Source: Arthrobacter hankyongi
GTDB taxonomy: Bacteria; Actinomycetota; Actinomycetes; Actinomycetales; Micrococcaceae
Assembly: GCF_022012395.1 (NCBI RefSeq)
Contig: NZ_JAKLTQ010000003.1
Span: 124,001-188,000 of the forward strand
Direction: 5' to 3'
DNA length: 64,000 nt
Of this stretch, positions 1 to 8,223 are shown one piece after another. Under the pieces are notes generated by a model that saw only the letters and a list, made by a program, of their open reading frames with translations, was not told the DNA's origin and searched no databases. Both the position numbers and the translations under genes were made by a program. How positions within the stretch are numbered: position 1 is the first letter of the stretch; every line of letters starts with the position of its first letter.

Positions 1-761
1 GAGCGCTGGGCTTCGAGCGCAATTTTCTGGTCCAGATTGGCCTCCTCGGCTTGCTGCAGCAGCGCGTGCCGGACGCCGACGCCGGCGTGCGCACTGATGA
101 TGGCATCCAGCCGCTGGTCGATGGCGGCGAGGTTGGTACCGACATTGGCGGCGGGATCGCGCAGGTCGGCGGCGATCTTGTCCAGCAGGGCAAAGACCGA
201 ATCACCGTCCGCAGCCGTACCGAACACCTCGGCCCCGTCCGCGTCCACCCGGACGGTGGAGTTCGGGCCGATCCGGCGGTCCACCGCCGTCCCGTTGCCG
301 TTGAACGTGCCGTCTGGCTGGAAGGCAGCACCGGCGTCGGAGGTGCCGGCGAACACGGTCCGGCCCAGGTAGGTGGTGTTCGCCTGGGCGGCCAGATCCT
401 TCTTCAGCCCTTCGATTTCGACGGCGATCGCCTCCTTGGCCGTGGCGTTGAGGCTGCCGTTGGCCCCGCGCGCGGCCAGATCGCGCACCCGCTGCATCAG
501 GTCGGTGGCGGTAGCCAGTGCGCCGTCCAAGGTGGTGAGCCAGCCGGTGCCGTTGTCGATATTGCGCCCGTACTGGTCGGCGGCGCGCTGCTCGGCGCGG
601 ATGCGCAGCGCATCGGCGGCTGCCGCCGGATCGTCGGAAGGTTTGGTGATCGCCTTCTGCGTGGAAGCCTGGTCCTGCAGCTTGGCCAGTTTGGCCATGC
701 CGGACTGCAGGTTCCGCTGCGCCGACTGGGCCAGGGTCTGGTTGGTGACGCGGGAAATCAT
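1..761 (-). CDS. flgL: Flagellar hook-filament junction protein FlgL (C-terminus cut by window edge)
   Basis: FlgL (HAP3) forms the second junction ring between hook and filament and is exported by the flagellar type III system. About 253 codons are visible; the 3' end lies beyond the left edge. The start reads MISRVTNQTLAQSAQRNLQ, a typical flagellin-like D0 helix, followed by a coiled-coil region and the conserved KPSDDPAAAADALRIR stretch of FlgL and flagellin N-termini. The ATG lies 3 bases after the flgK stop, so it is the last visible gene of the flgN-flgK-flgL operon. FlgL rather than flagellin is favoured by the position after flgK and by a full flagellin elsewhere in the locus. Confidence 0.93.
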   Translation of the reverse strand, partial: MISRVTNQTLAQSAQRNLQSGMAKLAKLQDQASTQKAITKPSDDPAAAADALRIRAEQRAADQYGRNIDNGTGWLTTLDGALATATDLMQRVRDLAARGANGSLNATAKEAIAVEIEGLKKDLAAQANTTYLGRTVFAGTSDAGAAFQPDGTFNGNGTAVDRRIGPNSTVRVDADGAEVFGTAADGDSVFALLDKIAADLRDPAANVGTNLAAIDQRLDAIISAHAGVGVRHALLQQAEEANLDQKIALEAQR

Positions 762-764
762 GGA

Positions 765-2168
765 CTACCTTCCTACCAGGCCGGTGCGGTTGATCAGGGT
801 GTCCAGCATTTCGTCCACCGCGGTCATCACCCGGGCGGCGCCCTGGTAGGCGTGCTGGAAGCTGAGCAGGTTCACGTTCTCCTCATCCAGGTCCACCGAG
901 GCGCTGGCCAGCTGCTGGTTTGCCGCGGAGGTGTTCGCCAGGTCGGCCAGGTTCGCGCTCTGCTGGGCAGCCTTGGCTGCCACACCGAATTCGGTCACGA
1001 CGGCGGTCCAGACGGTATTGGGCGAAGTGGGCCCGGTGCCGAGCTGGGAAATCCGGTCCGCAATCGAGCCGTCCAGCCCGCCGGTGCCGGTGGCAATGTC
1101 GCCGACACCCTGCGGCACCACCGCCAGCGTTTGCGCTGCGCGGCCGGGGACATAGCTGAAGAAGTTTCCGCCGGGCGCTCCGGTAGGTGTCACCCCGGTG
1201 CTGTGGACGGCGTTGACCTGGGCAGCGAAATCCTCGGCGAAGGCGTTGAACCGGGCGGCTGCCTCGGCGATGGCACCGCCGGTCTTGGAAGCATTGGCCG
1301 GGGCGAGCACGGACAGCGCCCCGGCGAGCTCGCCGCCGTCGAGCGCGATCGGACTGCCCGGCCGGTGCGCCCATTCCAGCTGCAGGGTGCCGCCATCCAG
1401 CTGGGTGGCGCCGGTGAGCTTGACCGGGCGGAACGAATCGCCGGAAACCAGGGCATTGCCGCCGATCAGCACGTCCACGGTGCCGTCCGTGTTCTGCCGC
1501 ACCGTCCCGCCGGCCAGCGAAGCGATGTCCGCGGTGAGGGTGCTGCGCTTGTCCAGCAGTTCGTTGACGGAGCCGCCCGCCGCCAGGGTGGTCCGGATCC
1601 GGGCATTGAGGTCGGCGACCTGCGCCGCGGCACTGTTCAGTTCGGCCGCCATGGTGTCCGCCTTGCCGCGCACTTCGGTCCACTGGGCTTCGATTTCGCC
1701 GTAGCCGTGCGCCAGTTGCTGGGTGAAGACGGTGGTCTGTTCCAGCAGCACCCCGGCCGGAGCCGGCTCCCCGGGCTGGTTGGCGATGTCCTGCCAGCCC
1801 GCCCAGAACTGCTGCAGCCGCGCGGAGATGCCGTTGTCACCCGGCTCCCGTAGGACGTCCTCCAGTGCAGACAGCGTGTCCGAGCGTACCGAGGCATAGC
1901 CAGCGGCGGCCGCAGCGGAGCGGACCCGGGCGTCCAGGTGCAGGTCCCCGAGCCGGGCGATCGCGTCCACCGAGACGCCCTGGCCGGCGCGCACCCCGCC
2001 GGCGAACAAGCCGGTCTGCGCCACGGGGCCGACAGACGAGGTGCTGGCCCGCTGCCGGGTGTAGCCCTCGGTGTTGACGTTGGCGATGTTCTGCCCCACC
2101 ACGTTCAGGCCCTGCCGGGCGGCCACCAGGCCGGTGTAGGCGGTATTCAGTCCGCTGAAGGTGCTCAC
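765..2168 (-). CDS. flgK: Flagellar hook-associated protein 1 FlgK
   Basis: FlgK (HAP1) is the first junction protein on the hook. The 467-residue product begins (V)STFSGLNTAYTGLVAARQ and carries the rod/hook signature NVVGQNIANVNTEGYTRQR near residues 22-40. It ends with the usual helix (ENVNLLSFQHAYQGAARVM, then MLDTLINRTG). I chose GTG at 2168 because homologues begin there and GAGGA lies 7-8 bases upstream; the reading frame is open further upstream but that extension looks unlike FlgK. It lies 19 bases after flgN, its likely export chaperone gene, and 3 bases before flgL. Confidence 0.95.
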   Translation of the reverse strand: MSTFSGLNTAYTGLVAARQGLNVVGQNIANVNTEGYTRQRASTSSVGPVAQTGLFAGGVRAGQGVSVDAIARLGDLHLDARVRSAAAAAGYASVRSDTLSALEDVLREPGDNGISARLQQFWAGWQDIANQPGEPAPAGVLLEQTTVFTQQLAHGYGEIEAQWTEVRGKADTMAAELNSAAAQVADLNARIRTTLAAGGSVNELLDKRSTLTADIASLAGGTVRQNTDGTVDVLIGGNALVSGDSFRPVKLTGATQLDGGTLQLEWAHRPGSPIALDGGELAGALSVLAPANASKTGGAIAEAAARFNAFAEDFAAQVNAVHSTGVTPTGAPGGNFFSYVPGRAAQTLAVVPQGVGDIATGTGGLDGSIADRISQLGTGPTSPNTVWTAVVTEFGVAAKAAQQSANLADLANTSAANQQLASASVDLDEENVNLLSFQHAYQGAARVMTAVDEMLDTLINRTGLVGR

Positions 2169-2187
2169 TGGAAAGTCCTCACAACCC

Positions 2188-2673
2188 TTATAACGTCGTG
2201 TCGAAGAGCCGGGCGGCGGCGGGCGAGAGGCCTGCGACGCCGTGGGCATCGTACGTGCCGGCTTCCGGGGCCAGATTGGCCATGGTCTCCTGCGTGGAGC
2301 GGGCCGCCGAGCGCAGGAACTGCTCGTTGGTGTCCCGCAGGTCCTTGATCTGGGTGGCCAGTTCGGTCAGGGCCCGCAGATGCCCGGTGAAAATTTCCCC
2401 CCACGGTCCCGCCGGAGCTTTTTCGACGACGTCGCGCAGGGTGGCGTTTTCCGCCGAGCCCCATTCGGCGGCCAGTGCCGCCACTTCCACCGTCCGGGCC
2501 AGCCCGGCGTCCCGGACCCGTTCAAGTACCTGCTCCACTTCGCGGGTAGCGTGCTGGAGCCAGCGCGATTTGCCCGCGGTGAGCAGCAGCTGCTCCTCTT
2601 CGAGCTTGAAAACCAGCAGTTCCAGCAGCTCGCGCTCGCGCCAGAGCATTGCCGAAAGGTCGTGTGCGCCCAT
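2188..2673 (-). CDS. flgN: FlgN-like flagellar export chaperone
   Basis: A 161-residue, mostly helical, Glu/Leu/Ala-rich protein in the FlgN position, directly before flgK and flgL. FlgN chaperones bind the C-terminal helices of FlgK and FlgL and deliver them to the export gate. The N-terminus (MGAHDLSAMLWRERELLELL) and the following long helices fit the FlgN family. ATG at 2673 is preferred because GGAGG stands 8 bases upstream; a GTG three codons earlier is possible. It is the first gene of the leftward operon and is served by a sigma-28 type promoter about 110 bases upstream. Assignment rests on fold character and context, since FlgN sequences are poorly conserved. Confidence 0.8.
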   Translation of the reverse strand: MGAHDLSAMLWRERELLELLVFKLEEEQLLLTAGKSRWLQHATREVEQVLERVRDAGLARTVEVAALAAEWGSAENATLRDVVEKAPAGPWGEIFTGHLRALTELATQIKDLRDTNEQFLRSAARSTQETMANLAPEAGTYDAHGVAGLSPAAARLFDTTL

Positions 2674-2780
2674 AATCTCCACCTCCCCGGATTATCTGGG
2701 CGGGCCGCGATTCCCCAAGCGCGGACCCTCTTCTATTGCCGCCATATGAAATCGAGATAACGACATGGCTACGGAGCTCT

Positions 2781-2808
2781 CTATCGGCATGGTTTTGCAT
2801 AGCGTTAG
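2781..2808 (-). promoter_or_regulatory. Sigma-28 type promoter for flgN-flgK-flgL
   Basis: On the minus strand CTAAC (2808-2804), a 15-base spacer and GCCGATAG (2788-2781) reproduce the flagellar sigma-28 layout (enteric consensus TAAA-N15-GCCGATAA). The same arrangement occurs at four other flagellar gene starts in this window, which makes chance unlikely. It faces flgN and leaves a leader of about 100 bases. Confidence 0.85.
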
Positions 2809-2847
2809 CACCCTCTGGTGATAGGTTTCATCCGTAGGTTTCTGTGA

Positions 2848-2869
2848 CTGCCGGGCAGCTGTCCGGCAG
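2848..2869. promoter_or_regulatory. Palindrome between flgN and fliA, possible operator
   Basis: CTGCCGG (2848-2854), an 8-base spacer GCAGCTGT and CCGGCAG (2863-2869) form a dyad in the divergent flgN/fliA spacer, about 60 bases before the fliA start. No sigma-28 motif faces fliA, so this site may bind an unidentified regulator of the sigma gene. That role is inference. Confidence 0.4.
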
Positions 2870-2928
2870 CCATATTTTTGCGGAAGAGCCATACGTTCCG
2901 TGCGCGATGCTCATAGGGGGGCAAGCAG

Positions 2929-3738
2929 TTGGACCGTGCTGTGCGTAATGACCTGGTGGTGGAAAATTTGCCGCTTGTCGGCTACCTGGTGGCGGAAGTG
3001 TGCGCGAAGGCCACACATCTGTCCCGGGACGACCTGGCTTCTGCCGGATCGGTGGCGCTGATCACCGCGGCGGACGCCTTTGATCCTTCGCTCGGGGTTC
3101 CGTTCGGTGCCTTCGCCCGCCGGCGCATCGTTGGGGCTTTCGCGGACGAGATGCGCGCCATCGACTGGGCTCCGCGTTCGGTGCGCAAGCGGATCAAGGA
3201 GACCTTGGCCGTGCGCGAAACCCTCACCGCCGCACTTGGCAGGTATCCGACCGTGGACGAGATCGCCTCGGCGCTCGGCGTGGACCGCGAGACGGCCGGG
3301 GCCGCGCTGGCGGATGCCTCGCGGACCGTCTCCGCGCTGGATGATATGACCGCCGATTTCCTGATGGACGAGACACCCTCCCCGGAAGGGTCACTGCTGG
3401 ACGAGGAGCGGCTGGTCTTCCTGCGCTCGGCGGTGGAGATCCTGCCGGAGAAGATGCGCTACATCATCGAGCAGATCTATTTCGAAGACCGTTCGGTCAA
3501 GGACCTGGCCGAAGAGCTCGGCGCCACGCACTCGGCCATCTCGCAGCAGCGCTCCGAGGCGATCCGGCTGCTGCGCGACGGCTTGGCCACGCACTACCAC
3601 GACGACGCCGAGGCGGAGCACGTGCCCGAATCCCGGATTTCCCCGGCGCGCCGGAACAGCTACCTGTCGACCCTGGGCCAGCGCACTGCCGGCGGCATCA
3701 CCCGCATCGGCCGCCAGTCCGAACCGATGGTGTCCTGA
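2929..3738 (+). CDS. fliA: RNA polymerase sigma factor FliA/WhiG type (sigma-28)
   Basis: A 269-residue group 3 sigma-70 factor expected to direct polymerase to late flagellar promoters. Region 2 is seen in VENLPLVGYLVAEV and LASAGSVALITAADAFDP...FGAFARRRIVGAFADEMR, region 3 in RSVRKRIKET through TVDEIASALGVDRETA, and region 4 as a helix-turn-helix (FEDRSVKDLAEELGATHSAISQQR). The proposed start is TTG at 2929 with a G-rich stretch about 9 bases upstream; a GTG at 2938 is the alternative. It is divergent from flgN and directly before fliC. The C-terminal tail after about residue 225 is unlike region 4 and looks species-specific. No anti-sigma factor FlgM was found nearby. Confidence 0.92.
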   Translation: MDRAVRNDLVVENLPLVGYLVAEVCAKATHLSRDDLASAGSVALITAADAFDPSLGVPFGAFARRRIVGAFADEMRAIDWAPRSVRKRIKETLAVRETLTAALGRYPTVDEIASALGVDRETAGAALADASRTVSALDDMTADFLMDETPSPEGSLLDEERLVFLRSAVEILPEKMRYIIEQIYFEDRSVKDLAEELGATHSAISQQRSEAIRLLRDGLATHYHDDAEAEHVPESRISPARRNSYLSTLGQRTAGGITRIGRQSEPMVS

Positions 3739-3776
3739 CCGCTCAGTTCGCCACCAAGAAATTTCCCGAATTCCTC

Positions 3777-3804
3777 CTAACGCCCCTGCGACCTGCGCCG
3801 ATAG
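3777..3804 (+). promoter_or_regulatory. Sigma-28 type promoter for fliC
   Basis: CTAAC (3777-3781), 15 bases, then GCCGATAG (3797-3804). It lies 60 bases before the flagellin start and its ribosome binding site. It is identical in both boxes and in spacing to the flgN, flgB and fliM promoters of this window. Confidence 0.88.
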
Positions 3805-3864
3805 CGCTAGGTGAAGGCCCACGGACGGGCCGGAAGCACCAACCCACTCACGGAGGAATACATC

Positions 3865-4737
3865 ATGGGTATGCAGATCAACACCAACATCTCGGCGAAC
3901 AACGCCTACCGCAGCCTGAGCAGCATCCAGAACAACCTGTCCAAGTCGATGGAGAAGCTCTCCAGCGGCCTGCGCATCAACCGTGCGGCCGACGACGCCG
4001 CCGGCCTGTCCATTGCCGAGGGTCTGCGTTCGCAGGTCAACGGCAACGGGGTTGCCGCCCGCAACGCCCAGGACGGCATCTCGGTTATCCAGACCGCGGA
4101 AGGCGCCCTGACCGAGGTCCACTCCATCCTGCAGCGCATGCGTGACCTGGCTGTTCAGGCAGCGAATGATGCGAACAACGCTGACTCCCGCACCGCAATC
4201 AAGAACGAAGGCGACCAGCTCGGCGCGGAGCTCTCCCGCATCATCGAGTCCACCAACTTCAACGGCATCAACCTGTTCCAGGGCGGTGCTACCGCCGGTC
4301 CTGCCACGCTGAACTTCCAGGTTGGTGCCGAGGGCGACGCCGCTTCCACCATTTCGGTGGGCATGGCGGATCTGGCCACCGACCTGACCGACGTCATCAC
4401 CCACACGGGCGGCACCGTCGGGACGGCCGCGGCCGGCTTCATCGTGACCGACAAGACCACCGCGCAGGCCACCATCGAGGATATCGATACTGCGATCAAG
4501 AACGTGTCCGTGTCCCGTTCGGAGCTGGGCGCGAACCAGAACCGTCTCGAGTCCACCATCAACTCGCTGAACATCGCCAAGGAAAACCTGACCGCCGCCG
4601 AGTCCCGCATCCGCGATACGGACATGGCTGCGGAGATGGTCAACTACACCCGCTCCAACATCCTGTCCCAGGCCGGCACCGCGATGCTGGCGCAGGCCAA
4701 CCAGTCCGGCCAGGGTGTGCTGCAGCTGCTGCGCTAA
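3865..4737 (+). CDS. fliC: Flagellin FliC
   Basis: Filament subunit of 290 residues. The N-terminal D0/D1 domain has MGMQINTNISANNAYRSL and GLRINRAADDAAGLSIAEGL; the C-terminal D0/D1 domain ends with ANQSGQGVLQLLR, the usual polymerisation end. The variable middle is short (about residues 145-200), so this is a small flagellin. CGGAGGA stands 7 bases before the ATG at 3865. The gene has its own sigma-28 promoter and is followed by a strong hairpin, so it is probably a single-gene transcript. Its likely chaperone gene fliS follows fliD downstream. Confidence 0.97.
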   Translation: MGMQINTNISANNAYRSLSSIQNNLSKSMEKLSSGLRINRAADDAAGLSIAEGLRSQVNGNGVAARNAQDGISVIQTAEGALTEVHSILQRMRDLAVQAANDANNADSRTAIKNEGDQLGAELSRIIESTNFNGINLFQGGATAGPATLNFQVGAEGDAASTISVGMADLATDLTDVITHTGGTVGTAAAGFIVTDKTTAQATIEDIDTAIKNVSVSRSELGANQNRLESTINSLNIAKENLTAAESRIRDTDMAAEMVNYTRSNILSQAGTAMLAQANQSGQGVLQLLR

Positions 4738-4761
4738 TCCCTGACACACTGATGAAGTAAC

Positions 4762-4807
4762 CGCCGGTGGCGGCCGGGAAGGACGCCCTTCCCTGCTGCC
4801 GCCGGCG
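4762..4807 (+). terminator. Hairpin terminator after fliC
   Basis: A long GC-rich inverted repeat: CGCCGGTGGCGGC followed by GGGAAGG pairs, over an ACG loop, with CCTTCCC and then TGCCGCCGGCG, with a few mismatches. No T-run follows, as is common in high-GC actinobacteria. It sits 25 bases after the fliC stop. Confidence 0.7.
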
Positions 4808-4859
4808 CTCTGCATTGGTCGCTCATCCCGGCTGACAAGGAACTGAGGAAGGAAAGATT

Positions 4860-6224
4860 GTGGGAATCTCGCTCGATGGGCTCGCCAGCGGCCTGGACAC
4901 CACCTCGCTGATCAACTCGCTGATGCAGGTGGAGGCGATCCCGCAGTCCATCCTGAAGAACAAGGTCACCTCCTCCAACAGCTTCGTCTCCGCACTGCAG
5001 GGTCTCAATGCCAAGATTGCCTCCCTGGCCGAACTGGCCAAAGCGGCGGCGAAACCTGCAGCGCTCAATATTCTTAGTGCCTCCAGCAGTTCCGACGACG
5101 TGACTGCGACCGCGGGCAGTGCCGCAGCGGCCGGCGAAGTCAGCTTCGAAGTGAGCAAGCTGGCGCAGAAGCACATCGGCGTTTCCGGAGCCGTGGCCGC
5201 CTGGCCTGACGCTCCGCCGTTCTTCAACATCGTGGGCGCCGACAACACCATTACGCCGGTCACGGCAGCGTCCGGTTCCATGGATGACATCGTCGCGGCG
5301 ATCAACGGTGCCAATGTGGGTATCAACGCAGTCAAGATCGCCGCCGGGACAGGCGCCGGCGGCGAGCAGCTCTACCGGATCCAGTTCACTGCCTCTGCCA
5401 CCGGCGCGGCGGGCAAATTCGACATCAAGGATGCCGGCGGCACCAGCATCTTCAGCCGGGCCGGCGCCGCCGTCATCCAGCAGGGCCAGGACGCCGAGGT
5501 CAAGCTCTGGGCGGGAACCGCCGCCGAACAGTCGGTCACCTCCGCCACCAACACCTTCACCAACCTGGTCCCCGGCGTCGACGTCACGGTCAAGGCGACG
5601 TCGGCAACGCCGGTGACCGTGTCCGTGACCCGCGACGACGCGGCTGTCACTGCCAAAGCGAAGGAACTCGTTACCTCGCTGAACGATGTATTTGCCTACA
5701 TCAAGACCCGCAGCTCCGTCAGTTCGGGCACCAGCTCGACCGGTGCGGCGACCACCACTGCCGGGATCTTTACCGGTGACAGCACCGTCCGGGACGCCGG
5801 CCAGCGGATCATGCTGGCTGTTTCGACGCCGGTCGATGACAAGTCGCCGATGGAAATCGGGATTGAGATCACCAAGGTCGGCGATCTTAAGTTCGATGAG
5901 AAGAAGTTCGCCGAGGCGCTGGCCAAGGATCCGGCCCTGGTCGACGCCACGCTGCAGACCATTTCATCCCGGGTGGCCGATGCGGCCAAGGTGGCCTCGG
6001 ATAAGTACGACGGCACGCTGACGGCGGTGATCAAGGGGCAGGAGTCGCTGGTCCGGAACCTGAACGACCAGATCACCGGTTGGGACGACCGCCTCGCAAC
6101 ACGCCGCAGCACGCTGCAGCGGATCTACTCCCAGCTGGAGGTCCAGTTGAGTAACATGCAGTCCCAGCAGAGCTGGCTGACCTCGCAGCTGGCCGGATTG
6201 ACCACAGGAAGCTCCACCTCATGA
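4860..6224 (+). CDS. fliD: Flagellar filament cap protein FliD (HAP2)
   Basis: FliD caps the growing filament and folds exported flagellin. The 454-residue product begins (V)GISLDGLASGLDTTSLINSL, the family hallmark, followed by the FliD N domain with SVSATVKVTS-like Ala/Ser-rich strands and a C-terminal domain ending in helices (LNDQITGWDDRLATRRSTLQ ... YSQLEVQLSNMQSQQSWL). The GTG at 4860 is preceded by GAGGAAGGAAAG. Its stop overlaps the fliS start by 4 bases, so cap and flagellin chaperone are co-translated. Confidence 0.95.
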   Translation: MGISLDGLASGLDTTSLINSLMQVEAIPQSILKNKVTSSNSFVSALQGLNAKIASLAELAKAAAKPAALNILSASSSSDDVTATAGSAAAAGEVSFEVSKLAQKHIGVSGAVAAWPDAPPFFNIVGADNTITPVTAASGSMDDIVAAINGANVGINAVKIAAGTGAGGEQLYRIQFTASATGAAGKFDIKDAGGTSIFSRAGAAVIQQGQDAEVKLWAGTAAEQSVTSATNTFTNLVPGVDVTVKATSATPVTVSVTRDDAAVTAKAKELVTSLNDVFAYIKTRSSVSSGTSSTGAATTTAGIFTGDSTVRDAGQRIMLAVSTPVDDKSPMEIGIEITKVGDLKFDEKKFAEALAKDPALVDATLQTISSRVADAAKVASDKYDGTLTAVIKGQESLVRNLNDQITGWDDRLATRRSTLQRIYSQLEVQLSNMQSQQSWLTSQLAGLTTGSSTS

Positions 6225-6661
6225 ACATGATGGGCAATGCACAGGCCAAGCTCAACCAGTACCAGCGGGATGCGATCCTCTCCGCCTCGCCGGCGCGGCT
6301 GCTGACCATGCTCTACGACCGGCTGATGCTGGATCTGGCCCGCGCCGAGGAGGCGCAGGAGGCGCAGCAGTGGTCGGTGGCCTCGGACAACCTGCTGCAT
6401 GCGCAGGCGATCGTCACCGAGCTGACCATCACCCTGGACACCACGGCCTGGGACGGCGCCGACGGCCTGCTGGCACTGTACAACTACGTATCCCAGACCC
6501 TGATCAGCGCCAATATCCACCGGAATGTGGAGCGCACCCGCGAGTGCATCAGGCTGCTGGAACCGCTTCGCCAGGCCTGGCACGAGGCCGCCGGGGATGT
6601 TCCGGCTTTAGCCGCCCAGCAAGCCTTCGCCCAGCCGGTGGGGGAGCTGGGCATTGCCTGA
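6221..6661 (+). CDS. fliS: Flagellin export chaperone FliS
   Basis: A 146-residue helical protein. FliS binds the C-terminus of flagellin in the cytoplasm and docks on the export gate. The family opening is clear: a YQRDAILSASPARLLTMLYD segment near residues 14-33, then AQQWSVASDNLLHAQAIVTEL and a C-terminal helix. The start overlaps fliD by ATGA. The last codons overlap the next small gene. Confidence 0.93.
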   Translation: MNMMGNAQAKLNQYQRDAILSASPARLLTMLYDRLMLDLARAEEAQEAQQWSVASDNLLHAQAIVTELTITLDTTAWDGADGLLALYNYVSQTLISANIHRNVERTRECIRLLEPLRQAWHEAAGDVPALAAQQAFAQPVGELGIA

Positions 6662-7019
6662 GGACGCAGCGACGCCGGCCGGGGCGCACGGCGGCCAGGA
6701 GGCCACCGGCCAACCGGACGGCGGCGCACGCTGGGAAGCGGTGCTCGACGAGTTGGAGGCGGAACTGACGGTGGCCGCGGCGCCGCAGGCGGGCGACGCC
6801 GGCCGGCAGGCCGTTGCCGCGTGGACCGCGCCGCGGGACCTCGGGCCGATCCCGCCCGGCCTGGTGCGCCGGGCCACCCGGCTGGCCGCGGCCCAGCAGG
6901 AAGCCATCACCGCGCTGCGCGCGCAGGTCCGGGCGAACCGGAAGCAGTCCAGCTACCTCGAAGCAGTGCCCCAGGCGGCCGGCCGGGACATCTCCGTCTA
7001 CCTTGATGTGAACGGGTAA
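6654..7019 (+). CDS. Small helical protein in the FliT position
   Basis: A 121-residue protein of unknown family, starting at a TTG that overlaps the end of fliS by 8 bases, with GGGGGAG about 9 bases upstream. It is predicted to be mainly helical, with an Ala/Arg-rich coil around residues 68-100 (VRRATRLAAAQQEAITALRA) and a conserved-looking tail DISVYLDVNG. In many flagellar loci the gene after fliD-fliS encodes the FliD chaperone FliT; position, size and helicity fit that role here, but sequence alone does not prove it. A sigma-28 promoter begins 42 bases after its stop, so it closes the fliD operon. Confidence 0.65.
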   Translation: MPEDAATPAGAHGGQEATGQPDGGARWEAVLDELEAELTVAAAPQAGDAGRQAVAAWTAPRDLGPIPPGLVRRATRLAAAQQEAITALRAQVRANRKQSSYLEAVPQAAGRDISVYLDVNG

Positions 7020-7060
7020 GCCACGCCCTTCGCAGTTCCTCACGAAAAACTTCGTGTTTC

Positions 7061-7088
7061 CTAACATGGCACCCCCGGCTGCCGATAG
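7061..7088 (+). promoter_or_regulatory. Sigma-28 type promoter for the flgB-flgE operon
   Basis: CTAAC (7061-7065), 15 bases, GCCGATAG (7081-7088). It controls the long flgB-flgC-fliE-...-flgE run. Transcription would begin near 7095, which helps to choose the flgB start. Confidence 0.88.
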
Positions 7089-7163
7089 GGCGGAGTGAGC
7101 ATGGATCGCTCACACCTCAGGCCACGGATCGGCCGCCGCACCGCGAGTGAAGTTGGTTTTGCC

Positions 7164-7505
7164 GTGTTCGATTCCGTGAGCTCCGTGGCGCTGGAAAGCG
7201 CCCTGGATGGCCTGGCCCTGCGCCAGCGTGCCATCGCGAACAACATCGCCAATGTGAACACCCCGGGCTACCATGCCAAGCGGGTGGCCTTCGAGGACGC
7301 GCTCTCCCGCTCCATCCAGCTGGGCGACGGACACGCCGACGCCACCACGGCCCGGTCCCTGGAGCCCACCCGGACCGACGGCAACAACGTGAACCTGGAC
7401 ACCGAAACCCTCTCCAACGTTGAAACAGTGCTGCGCTACCAGTTCGCGGCCCGGGCCGTGGAAGGCCAGTTCACCAGCGTCCGCACGGCGATGAGGACCA
7501 GCTGA
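7164..7505 (+). CDS. flgB: Flagellar proximal rod protein FlgB
   Basis: FlgB forms the proximal rod next to the MS ring. With GTG at 7164 the 113-residue product reads (V)FDSVSSVALESALDGLALR, then AIANNIANVNTPGYHAKRVA, the rod/hook protein signature. Upstream in-frame starts at 7095 (GTG) and 7101 (ATG, with GGAG 5 bases before it) would add 21-23 residues unlike FlgB, and those lie at or before the predicted transcription start. The stop overlaps the flgC start by one base (TGATG). First gene of the basal-body operon. The gene is certain; the exact start is not. Confidence 0.88.
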   Translation: MFDSVSSVALESALDGLALRQRAIANNIANVNTPGYHAKRVAFEDALSRSIQLGDGHADATTARSLEPTRTDGNNVNLDTETLSNVETVLRYQFAARAVEGQFTSVRTAMRTS

Positions 7506-7897
7506 TGACTTTCGACGCGATCGGCATCGCCGGTACCGGCCTGACCCTGCACCGCAAGTGGCTGGACGCCGTCTCGGACAACCTCGCCAACGCCAACAAC
7601 GCCTCGAGCACCAACGGTCCGGCCTTCCAGGCCCGCTACGTGCTGGCACAGGAGGGGCAGGGCAACAGCGGCGCGTACGTCGCCGGCGCGGCCTGGGGCG
7701 ACGCCGCGGGCCGGATGGTCTACGAACCTGACCACCCGCTGGCCGACGCCGAGGGCTATGTGCGCTATCCGGACATCGACCTTGCCGAGCAGATGGGCCA
7801 GCTCATCCTGGCCCAGCGCGGCTACCAGGCCAATGCCGCCGTCGTCGACCGAGCCAAGGCCACTTACGAGGCCGCCCTGCAGATTGGACGTTCCTGA
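7505..7897 (+). CDS. flgC: Flagellar proximal rod protein FlgC
   Basis: A 130-residue rod protein. The N-terminus MTFDAIGIAGTGLTLHRKWL and DAVSDNLANANNASS carry a variant of the rod motif. The C-terminus (DLAEQMGQLILAQRGYQANA ... AKATYEAALQIGRS) is the hallmark of FlgC. The start overlaps flgB (TGATG) and the stop overlaps fliE in the same way, so translation is probably coupled through this part of the operon. Confidence 0.94.
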   Translation: MTFDAIGIAGTGLTLHRKWLDAVSDNLANANNASSTNGPAFQARYVLAQEGQGNSGAYVAGAAWGDAAGRMVYEPDHPLADAEGYVRYPDIDLAEQMGQLILAQRGYQANAAVVDRAKATYEAALQIGRS

Positions 7898-8223
7898 TGC
7901 CCGTACCCGCCGTTTCCGGCCTTGCTTCCGCCATCGCCCCGGTCCAGGGTGTGGCCGGCACCGGCTACCTGCCCGCAGCCAGCGAAACCACTGCCACGGA
8001 GGGCGCCGGCTTCGCCACCGCCCTGGCCGGTGCCGTGGACAATGTCCAGCAGCTGCAGTCCACCTCCAAGCAGCTTTCGCTCCAGGCCGTCACCGGGAAC
8101 CTGGAGGACATCCACACCGCCACGCTGGCCTCCACCCGTGCGCAGGTGACCCTGGAACTGGTCGCGGCGGTGCGCAACAAGGGCGTTGACGCCTTCAACG
8201 AGATCATGAGGATGCAGGCCTGA
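7897..8223 (+). CDS. fliE: Flagellar hook-basal body protein FliE
   Basis: FliE joins the MS ring to the rod and is an early export substrate. The 108-residue product has a low-complexity N-terminus and the conserved C-terminal helices QLSLQAVTGNLEDIHTATLA and VTLELVAAVRNKGVDAFNEI, ending MRMQA. It overlaps flgC and fliF by one base each. Confidence 0.93.
   Translation: MPVPAVSGLASAIAPVQGVAGTGYLPAASETTATEGAGFATALAGAVDNVQQLQSTSKQLSLQAVTGNLEDIHTATLASTRAQVTLELVAAVRNKGVDAFNEIMRMQA

Noticed and set aside
51-1853. Long plus-strand open frame opposite flgL and flgK
   Set aside because: High-GC DNA often keeps the antisense frame open. The product has no protein-like character, and the minus strand encodes clear FlgL and FlgK.
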